A stretch of DNA of 64,000 bases from Prevotella sp. (GTDB taxonomy: Bacteria; Bacteroidota; Bacteroidia; Bacteroidales; Bacteroidaceae), in NCBI GenBank assembly GCA_017615355.1, contig JAGAAJ010000046.1, positions 1 to 64,000 on the forward strand. The letters run 5' to 3'. The notes beneath the pieces are model-generated. The model searched no databases. It worked only from the letters and a program-made list of their open reading frames with translations, and was not told the origin of the DNA. Made by a program: the position numbers and the translations under genes. Shown piece by piece: positions 16,250 through 22,409 of this stretch (position 1 is the stretch's first letter; the number at the start of each line of letters is the position of its first letter).

Positions 16250-16864
16250 ATGATGAAGAACAACATAGAATGGTCAGAGAATGTTATATTGGCAGACGCT
16301 GACTATGTGGACGGTGTGGCCTTTAACCTGACGGTGAACTTCGAGCGGATGCTGGGTCGTCGCGTGCCGCAGGCCGATATGGTGCAATGGGCAGAGTGCG
16401 TGGCGATGGATGGGGGAGTAACCCTCTGTCCCTCCGAAGGGGAGAAGGGGAACGTTCAGATGGTGTTGGTTCATGAGCGCCAGAATCCTTCCCTAAAAAA
16501 CTTCGAGCCTGGCAGCTATGCTGAGGAGCTGGACGGCAAGGCCGTGCAGAGCCGCGTAGGCGAGATTGTGTTCAATGCCGTGCAGACGGAGGAGATGGCA
16601 CCGAAGGAACAGCTGATGAAGGAACTGCTGCAACTGCTCTGCGAACAGAAGGCCGTAAAACGACTGATGGTGGTGGTCGACGACGCGATGGTCAACGCCC
16701 TGCGTCCCATCCTGCAGCGCAACGACAGCGACGAACGCCGCACCACGCTGCTCACCATGCAGCCCGTACAGGGAGGCGCCTACCGTCATGTGCTGCTGGG
16801 CTATTCGCTGATGGCCGCTCTGGGTATCAGCAGCAGGGAAATTGAGGAAAAATTGAAGAATTGA
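16250..16864 (+). CDS. uncharacterised Bacteroidales protein (DUF6621-like)
   Basis: The product has 204 residues, soluble and without a signal peptide. I think it belongs to a Bacteroidales family of unknown function (DUF6621 by memory, not checked), based on NVILADADYVDGVAFNLTVN, FERMLGRRVPQADMVQW and the end YRHVLLGYSLMAALGI. A segment TLCPSEGEKG (residues about 58-67) is encoded by a GC-rich palindrome (16421-16450) and looks like an insertion. The ATG at 16250 is chosen because an earlier frame start lies inside the tRNA. The C-terminus (EIEEKLKN) runs into an ATTGAAGA repeat shared with later junctions of this gene chain. Confidence 0.65.
   Translation: MMKNNIEWSENVILADADYVDGVAFNLTVNFERMLGRRVPQADMVQWAECVAMDGGVTLCPSEGEKGNVQMVLVHERQNPSLKNFEPGSYAEELDGKAVQSRVGEIVFNAVQTEEMAPKEQLMKELLQLLCEQKAVKRLMVVVDDAMVNALRPILQRNDSDERRTTLLTMQPVQGGAYRHVLLGYSLMAALGISSREIEEKLKN
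16421..16450. repeat. GC-rich palindromic element in frame within the DUF6621-like gene
   Basis: The core is CCCTCCGAAGGGGAGAAGGGG. It encodes LCPSEGEKG. It is related to the palindromes at 671, 6081, 40188 and 58857. Confidence 0.55.
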
Positions 16865-16885
16865 TAAATTGAAGAATTGAAGAAT
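16840..16885 (+). repeat. ATTGAAGA 8-bp repeat at gene junction
   Basis: Five imperfect ATTGAAGA/ATTGAGGA/TTGATAAA units cover the end of the DUF6621-like gene up to the MscS start. Similar tracts lie at 17717-17741 and 18838-18865. Confidence 0.65.
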
Positions 16886-17738
16886 GGTAGATAAGATTCT
16901 TTCACCTGAGACATACAGCATGTTAGGCCAATGGGCCATCGGTTTCTGCAAGGACCTGGTGGTGGCTGTCATTGTCTTTATCATTGGCAACTGGCTCATC
17001 AAATGGACGAAGAAGCTGGTGAAGAAGATGCTGCTGCGCAGCAAGATTGAGCCGTCGCTCACCACCTTCCTCACCAGCATAGTCAACGTGGTGCTGTGGC
17101 TCACGCTCATCATCATCGTCATCTCCATACTAGGCATCGAGACGAGCTCGTTCATCGCCCTCTTCGCATCGGCAGGCATGGCCATCGGCATGGCGTTGAG
17201 CGGCACGCTGCAGAACTTTGCCGGCGGCGTGATGATCATGTTGTTCAAACCCTTCAAGGTGGGCGATTTCATCGAGGCGCAGGGCTATGCGGGCACGGTG
17301 AAGGAGATACAGATCTTTAACACCATCATCCGCACCAACGACGCGCAGACCATCATCATCCCCAATGGCGGACTGTCGACGGGATCGATGAAGAACTACT
17401 CTACCGAGCCTTATCGCCGTGTAGACGTGGAGTTCCAGTTTGCCTACGGCACCGACCTCGAAAAGGTGAAGGAGGCCATCAGCGAGATACAGCAGCGCAC
17501 CGACATGATCCTGAAGGAGCCCATTGCCGACAGCCCCGTAGCCACCCCGTGGATAGGACTGACGAAGCTGGGCGAGAGCGGCGTCATCGTGAACACCCGT
17601 TCGTGGTGCAAGAGCGCCGATTACTGGCCCGTCTATTTCTACATGAACGAGACGGTCTACCAGGAACTGAAGGAGCGCGGCTTCATGTTCCCCTACAACA
17701 AGCTCGACGTGAACATTATTGAAAAATCGAAGAATTGA
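16884..17738 (+). CDS. mscS: MscS-type small-conductance mechanosensitive channel
   Basis: The product has 284 residues. It opens under membrane tension to release solutes on osmotic downshock. Three N-terminal membrane segments (about residues 12-32, 55-80 and 84-110) precede the pore-lining helix and beta domain signature ASAGMAIGMALSGTLQNFAGG, then FKVGDFIEAQGYAGTVKEIQ and PNGGLSTGSMKNYS. Length matches E. coli MscS (286). It follows the DUF6621-like gene across an ATTGAAGA repeat and is 3 nt before the DUF4298 gene, so it is part of one transcript. Confidence 0.94.
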   Translation: MVDKILSPETYSMLGQWAIGFCKDLVVAVIVFIIGNWLIKWTKKLVKKMLLRSKIEPSLTTFLTSIVNVVLWLTLIIIVISILGIETSSFIALFASAGMAIGMALSGTLQNFAGGVMIMLFKPFKVGDFIEAQGYAGTVKEIQIFNTIIRTNDAQTIIIPNGGLSTGSMKNYSTEPYRRVDVEFQFAYGTDLEKVKEAISEIQQRTDMILKEPIADSPVATPWIGLTKLGESGVIVNTRSWCKSADYWPVYFYMNETVYQELKERGFMFPYNKLDVNIIEKSKN

Positions 17739-17741
17739 AAG
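17717..17741 (+). repeat. ATTGAAGA-type repeat at MscS end
   Basis: ATTGAAAAATCGAAGAATTG encodes the last MscS residues (IIEKSKN) and the short spacer. It is the same family as 16840-16885. Confidence 0.5.
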
Positions 17742-18032
17742 ATGGAACAGACGGAAAGAATCAGACAGATGGAACAGCGGCTCGACCGAGCTTCGGCTGC
17801 CGTGATGGAGCTCTCGGCTGCCCTCGACAAATACGCTGAAGCCCAGGAGGCCTTGACGGTGCTCAACGAATACTATGGCAGCGACGAGTGGAAACAAGAC
17901 TATGCCGACGATGAAGCCGGACGTCTGCCCCAGAACCTGAAGCGCGGCGTGCTCTCAGAGGACGGCATCTGGAACCTGCTCTCCGACAACCGCGGGCTGA
18001 TGGAAAGGATGCAAGAAATACTAAACAACTAA
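17742..18032 (+). CDS. DUF4298 family protein
   Basis: A 96-residue acidic, helical cytoplasmic protein. The N-terminal coiled coil (RIRQMEQRLDRASAAVMELS) is followed by the family-typical NEYYGSDEWKQDYADDEAG and GVLSEDGIWNLLSDN. DUF4298 proteins have no established function. It is 3 nt downstream of mscS and 7 nt upstream of the flavodoxin gene, which suggests co-translation with envelope and redox genes. Confidence 0.88.
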   Translation: MEQTERIRQMEQRLDRASAAVMELSAALDKYAEAQEALTVLNEYYGSDEWKQDYADDEAGRLPQNLKRGVLSEDGIWNLLSDNRGLMERMQEILNN

Positions 18033-18039
18033 TACAACA

Positions 18040-18837
18040 ATGAAAAAACTATTATTCTCATTAGCAGCTATGACAGCTATGACAACCGCATCGGCACAGA
18101 AGATGCTGGTGCTCTACTATTCTGAGACGGGAACGACGAAGACCGTAGCCGAGGAGCTGCAGCAGCAGCTGGGTGCCGACATTGAGGCCGTTGAGGCCGT
18201 CGAGCCCTACACAGGCAACTTCCAGGAGACCATCCAGCGCGGACAGCGCGAGATGCAGAACGGGATGCCCGCCATCAAGCCCCTGAAGTCGGATATCAAG
18301 AAGTACGACGTCGTGTTCCTGGGCTATCCCATCTGGTTCGGCACCTACGCCAATCCCATCGCCACGCTCGTCAAGGAGCAGGATTTCGCAGGCAAGAAGG
18401 TCGTGCCTTTCTGCACCTTCGGCAGCGGTGGTCTGAACACCTCGGCCGATGCTTTGACAAAGGCCCTTCCCAAGGCTGATATCCAGAAAGGCTATGGCGT
18501 GCGTACGGCCCGTGTGGCAGCAGCAGCCAAGGAGCTGGACCGCTTCCTGAAGGAGAACGGCTACAAGAAGGGCACCATCGAAAAGCTGCCCGAATACTCG
18601 GCACAGCAGCCCGTGGGTGATGCTGAGAAGGTCCTCTTCGACGCTGCCTGCAGCAGCTATCAGTTCCCTTTGGGCACACCGCAGACCTTCGGCAAGCGCC
18701 AGACATCCGACGGCACCGACTACAAGTTCACCGTGAAAGGTCGCGGCATGAACGGCGAGGAGTCGACCTCCACCATCTACGTCACGGTGGGCAAGGCCGA
18801 GGGCGCCAAGCCTGAGTTTACGGAAGTAGTGAGATAG
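18040..18837 (+). CDS. exported flavodoxin
   Basis: The product has 265 residues. A signal peptide (MKKLLFSLAAMTAMTTASA) precedes a flavodoxin fold with the FMN phosphate loop LYYSETGTTKTVAEEL (residues about 24-39), YPIWFGTYANPIATLVKEQ and FCTFGSGGLNTS. A C-terminal extension of about 80 residues (from about 185) looks beta-rich (YKFTVKGRGMNGEESTSTIYVTV). Flavodoxins are normally cytoplasmic electron carriers, so a secreted FMN protein with an extra domain may act in periplasmic reduction. Partner not visible. It lies within the MscS-NhaD-MATE chain. Confidence 0.88.
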   Translation: MKKLLFSLAAMTAMTTASAQKMLVLYYSETGTTKTVAEELQQQLGADIEAVEAVEPYTGNFQETIQRGQREMQNGMPAIKPLKSDIKKYDVVFLGYPIWFGTYANPIATLVKEQDFAGKKVVPFCTFGSGGLNTSADALTKALPKADIQKGYGVRTARVAAAAKELDRFLKENGYKKGTIEKLPEYSAQQPVGDAEKVLFDAACSSYQFPLGTPQTFGKRQTSDGTDYKFTVKGRGMNGEESTSTIYVTVGKAEGAKPEFTEVVR

Positions 18838-18865
18838 AATTGAAGAATTGAAGAATTAAAAAGTT
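18838..18865 (+). repeat. ATTGAAGA-type repeat between flavodoxin and nhaD
   Basis: AATTGAAGAATTGAAGAATT (8-bp period) begins at the flavodoxin stop and fills most of the 40-nt spacer. Confidence 0.65.
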
Positions 18866-18877
18866 AAGAGGCAATTT

Positions 18878-20170
18878 ATGAGTGGATTTGTTTTCCTGAT
18901 TGTTGCCATTTTCGTGGCGGGCTATGCCTGCATCGCGCTGGAGGCGTTTACCAAAGTAAACAAGGCAGCGGTGGCGCTGCTGATGTGTGTGCTGTGCTGG
19001 ACGGCCTACTGCCTCATCCCCGGCCACGACCTGACATCGCTACCCGAGAGCCTGGGCGAGACAGCCGAGACGCTGTTCTTCCTCATGGGCGCTATGACCA
19101 TCGTCGAGATTGTAGATGCCAACGGCGGCTTCAACTTCGTACGCGACACGATGAAGACGCGCTCGAAACGCAAGTTGCTCTGGCGCGTAGCATTTATGAC
19201 GTTCTTCCTCTCGGCCATCCTCGACAACCTCACCACCAGTATCGTGATGATTATGGTGCTGCGCAAGCTGATACAAGCCCCGAAGGAGAGGCTTATCTTC
19301 GCCTCGATGGTGATTGTGGCTGCAAATTCTGGCGGTGCCTTCTCACCCATCGGCGACGTCACCACCATCATGCTGTGGATCAAGGGTATGGTATCGACAG
19401 GCGGCGTGCTGACCGAGCTGTTCATCCCGTCGCTGGTGTCGATGGTGGTGCCTGCCTTCCTGCTGTCGCTCTCGCTGAAGGGCAAGTTCGACAAGGCGCA
19501 GAATCTGCAGGTGGGCGAGGTGTCTACCTTCACCAAGCACCAGCGCAGGGCCGTGTTCTGCCTGGGCGTGGGCGGCCTCATCTTCGTACCCATCTTCAAG
19601 ACCATCACGCACCTGCCGCCGTATATGGGCATCCTGCTGGTGCTGGGCCTGCTGTGGACGGTGACGGAGATCTTCAACCGCCACTTGGACGAGAGCGACC
19701 CGATGGCAAAGCGTGTGACGCACTTGCTGACACGCATCGACATGAGTACCATTCTCTTCTTCCTCGGCATCCTGATGGCGGTGCTGTGCCTGAAGCAGGT
19801 GGGTGTGCTCAACGCGATGGGCGACGGTCTGAACACAGCTTTCAGCGGCAATCCCTATCTCATCACGGGCATCATCGGCGTACTGTCTTCCATCGTCGAC
19901 AATGTGCCGCTGGTGGCTGCCTGTATGAATATGTACGACGTAGTGCCTGATACCATCTATGCCGTCGACGGCTCCTTCTGGCAGCTCTTAGCCTACTGTG
20001 CCGGCGTGGGCGGCTCGATGCTCATCATCGGCTCGGCGGCTGGCGTCGTGGTCATGGGCCTGGAGAAGATCACCTTCGGCTGGTACATGAAACACATCAC
20101 GTGGCTCGTCTTCGTGGGCTACGTCGCCGGTATTCTGGTCTACGCTGCGGAGAAGGCCCTGCTGTTCTGA
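18878..20170 (+). CDS. nhaD: NhaD-type sodium:proton antiporter
   Basis: The product has 430 residues and about eleven to thirteen membrane segments. It belongs to the ion transporter superfamily (ArsB/NhaD): FFLSAILDNLTTSIVMIMVL and the matching second repeat IIGVLSSIVDNVPLVAACMN carry the conserved D-N pairs of the two re-entrant halves, and AANSGGAFSPIGDVTTIMLW is typical of NhaD. It exchanges Na+ or Li+ for H+ across the inner membrane. The neighbours MscS and MATE suggest a role in ion or osmotic stress. It is complete. Confidence 0.92.
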   Translation: MSGFVFLIVAIFVAGYACIALEAFTKVNKAAVALLMCVLCWTAYCLIPGHDLTSLPESLGETAETLFFLMGAMTIVEIVDANGGFNFVRDTMKTRSKRKLLWRVAFMTFFLSAILDNLTTSIVMIMVLRKLIQAPKERLIFASMVIVAANSGGAFSPIGDVTTIMLWIKGMVSTGGVLTELFIPSLVSMVVPAFLLSLSLKGKFDKAQNLQVGEVSTFTKHQRRAVFCLGVGGLIFVPIFKTITHLPPYMGILLVLGLLWTVTEIFNRHLDESDPMAKRVTHLLTRIDMSTILFFLGILMAVLCLKQVGVLNAMGDGLNTAFSGNPYLITGIIGVLSSIVDNVPLVAACMNMYDVVPDTIYAVDGSFWQLLAYCAGVGGSMLIIGSAAGVVVMGLEKITFGWYMKHITWLVFVGYVAGILVYAAEKALLF

Positions 20171-20190
20171 CCTCACACCTCTCACCTCTA
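20170..20190 (+). repeat. heptamer tract upstream of the MATE gene
   Basis: CCTCACA, CCTCTCA and CCTCTAA are three consecutive degenerate 7-mers starting at the nhaD stop codon. The same heptamer family lies in frame in the BamA-like gene at 63173-63229. Confidence 0.6.
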
Positions 20191-20197
20191 AGTTCGC

Positions 20198-21580
20198 ATG
20201 TCCGACTTACTGGCCTACATACGAGAAGGACGCACGATGACACGTAGCGAAAAGCTGCGTCTCATCGTGCAACTTTCTATACCCAGCATCCTGGCACAGA
20301 TCTCCGCCACGGTGATGTTCTTCATCGACTATGCGATGGTGGGCCATCTGGGTGAGAAAGCCACGGCATCCGTAGGACTTGTGGAGTCGACAACGTGGCT
20401 GATGGGCGGCCTAGGCATGGCGGTGAACATGGGTTTCTCGGTGCAGGTGGCTCATTTCATAGGCGCCAACGACTTCGAGAGTGCCCGTCGCGTATTGCGC
20501 CAAAGTCTGACATGCAGCCTTATCTGGAGCCTCGTCCTCTCGATAGCGGCCATGGCGATACACAGCTACCTGCCTTTCTGGCTGGGCGGCACAGCCGACA
20601 TCGCACACGATTCCTCGCTCTACTTCATGTACATCGGACTCTTCGGCATCTTCTTCCAGATGGAGGGGCTGGCGGCGTCGATGCTGAAGTGCTCGGGCAA
20701 TATGAAGATTCCTTCGGCGCTGAACATTATGATGTGCTGCCTCGACGTAGCATTCAACTATTTCTTCATCTACATCATGGACCTGGGCGTGGTGGGAGCC
20801 GCCTACGGCACAGGTATGGCGGAGCTCATCACCGCTGCGCTGATGATGTACTTCCTACTGGTGAGGAGCCCCATGCTGGGCTTATTTCGGGGATACGGTG
20901 GTACGAAGGTACAGAGGTACGAGAATAGTTTCAGGCCGACTGGAGATGTGGTGCGCACGGCCTTCAAGATTGGGGCACCCATGGGTTTGCAGCATCTGCT
21001 CATGGGCTCGGCCCAGATTGTGAGCACCATCATCGTGGCGCCTTTGGGCACCGTGGCCATCGCGGCCAACTCGATGGCCATCACCGTCGAGAGCCTGTGC
21101 TACATGCCCGGCTATGGTATCGCCGAAGCCGCCACCACGCTGGTGGGACAGGGAATCGGCGCCGGCCAGCGCCTACTGACACGCTCGTTTGCCTTTATGA
21201 GTGTAGGCCTAGGCATAGCGGTTATGACCATCATGGGCGTGCTGATGTTTATCTTTGCACCCGAGCTCATGGCCATCATGTCACCTGTGGAGCAGATTAT
21301 CAGCGAGGGTGCTGCAGCCCTGCGCATAGAAGCCTTTGCCGAGCCTATGTTTGCCGCCTCTATAGTGGCCAACGGCGTTTTCGTGGGAGCTGGCGACACG
21401 CTGCGCCCAGCCATCATGAGCCTTTCATCGATGTGGGGCGTACGCCTGACACTGGCCTATTGGCTGTCGCAAAGTCACGGTCTGCGCGGTGTGTGGACGG
21501 CTATGGCCATCGAGCTTACTCTCCGCGGTATCCTGTTCCTGACACGCCTTTGGAAGGGTAACTGGAATAAGAAGTTGTAG
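20198..21580 (+). CDS. MATE family efflux transporter
   Basis: The product has 460 residues with twelve predicted membrane segments in two homologous halves (IPSILAQISATVMFFIDYAM at the start of the first, GAPMGLQHLLMGSAQIVSTI at the start of the second). It exports drugs or metabolites in exchange for Na+ or H+. The loop joining the halves contains a triple 8-bp repeat (20900-20923) encoding GGTKVQRYE, an apparent insertion at a tolerant site. It follows nhaD after 27 nt, so coupling to the sodium gradient is plausible but inferred. Confidence 0.93.
   Translation: MSDLLAYIREGRTMTRSEKLRLIVQLSIPSILAQISATVMFFIDYAMVGHLGEKATASVGLVESTTWLMGGLGMAVNMGFSVQVAHFIGANDFESARRVLRQSLTCSLIWSLVLSIAAMAIHSYLPFWLGGTADIAHDSSLYFMYIGLFGIFFQMEGLAASMLKCSGNMKIPSALNIMMCCLDVAFNYFFIYIMDLGVVGAAYGTGMAELITAALMMYFLLVRSPMLGLFRGYGGTKVQRYENSFRPTGDVVRTAFKIGAPMGLQHLLMGSAQIVSTIIVAPLGTVAIAANSMAITVESLCYMPGYGIAEAATTLVGQGIGAGQRLLTRSFAFMSVGLGIAVMTIMGVLMFIFAPELMAIMSPVEQIISEGAAALRIEAFAEPMFAASIVANGVFVGAGDTLRPAIMSLSSMWGVRLTLAYWLSQSHGLRGVWTAMAIELTLRGILFLTRLWKGNWNKKL
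20900..20923 (+). repeat. GGTACGAA 8-bp repeat, three copies, inside the MATE gene
   Basis: GGTACGAA, GGTACAGA and GGTACGAG run head to tail, in frame over 24 bp, in the inter-domain loop. Confidence 0.6.
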
Positions 21581-21654
21581 GCGGAAGATTAGCCCGAAAG
21601 AAAAACAAAAACGTTAAAAACCCTTAATTGTGGTGCATTAACGTTGTTTTTTCG

Positions 21655-21663
21655 TATCTTTGC
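21655..21663 (+). promoter_or_regulatory. -7 box TATCTTTGC for the SGNH hydrolase and kinase cluster
   Basis: TATCTTTGC lies 22 nt before the ATG at 21686. No later box was seen before the AraC gene, so the four genes may be one transcript. Confidence 0.6.
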
Positions 21664-21685
21664 GCCAATTATGACCAATAATCAG

Positions 21686-22375
21686 ATGAAAAAGAGCGTA
21701 CTAACCTTGGTGATGCTCGTGGCCGTTGCCATGAGTGGCCAATCGCAGACAAAGACAAGTGTCGCCATTTTCGGCGATTCATACTCTACTTATGAGGGCT
21801 ATCTAACGCCCGACACAATGGAGACCTGGTACTTCAACCGCCACGACGATCCGAAGCGCACCGACGTCTGCAGCGTCAGGCAGACATGGTGGTGGCAGGT
21901 GATTCAGCGCATGGACTGGAAGTTGGAGGTGAACAACTCATGGAGCGGCGCCACCATCTGTAACACGGGTTACAACGATGCCGACTACACCCACCGTTCG
22001 TTCATCACACGCCACACGGCTTTGGGCAAGCCCGATGTCATCCTGCTCTTTGGCGGCACCAACGACTCCTGGTGTGGGGCTCCTGTCGGTGAATACAAGT
22101 ACAGCGACTGGAAGCGCGCCGACCTCTACACCTTCCGCCCTGCACTGGCCTATCTGCTTGAGCACATGCAGGACCGCTACCCCACGGCCAAGATCTATTT
22201 CATCCTGAACAGCGACCTGAGGGAGGTCACCAATACCAGCGTAGCCGAGATCTGCAAACACTACAATGTGCCCGTCATTCGTCTGCACGACATTGACAAG
22301 AGCTCCGGCCATCCCAACCAGAAAGGTATGAAGCAGATTGCCGACCAGGTGGTAGAAGCGATAAGTAAGAAGTAA
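21686..22375 (+). CDS. secreted SGNH/GDSL hydrolase
   Basis: The product has 229 residues with a signal peptide (MKKSVLTLVMLVAVAMSGQSQ). SGNH blocks are visible: GDSYS (catalytic Ser) near residue 32, the Gly block near WSGATICNTGYN, GGTNDSW (Asn) and the catalytic His in SGHPNQKGMKQIAD. It is an esterase, probably deacylating a glycan, acting in the periplasm. An ATG at 21671 would add five residues but would sit 7 nt from the promoter box, so 21686 is preferred. The stop codon lies inside a heptamer repeat that leads into the next gene. Confidence 0.85.
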   Translation: MKKSVLTLVMLVAVAMSGQSQTKTSVAIFGDSYSTYEGYLTPDTMETWYFNRHDDPKRTDVCSVRQTWWWQVIQRMDWKLEVNNSWSGATICNTGYNDADYTHRSFITRHTALGKPDVILLFGGTNDSWCGAPVGEYKYSDWKRADLYTFRPALAYLLEHMQDRYPTAKIYFILNSDLREVTNTSVAEICKHYNVPVIRLHDIDKSSGHPNQKGMKQIADQVVEAISKK

Positions 22376-22390
22376 GATGTAAGAAGTGAT
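22363..22390 (+). repeat. heptamer tract (AAGTAAG) at the SGNH-kinase junction
   Basis: AAGTAAG, AAGTAAG, ATGTAAG and AAGTGAT are four consecutive 7-mers. They contain the SGNH stop and part of an alternative start codon (22389). They are roughly complementary to the CACTTAT tract at 22441-22474. Confidence 0.65.
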
Positions 22391-22409
22391 GATTGAAAAA
22401 CTCCATAGC

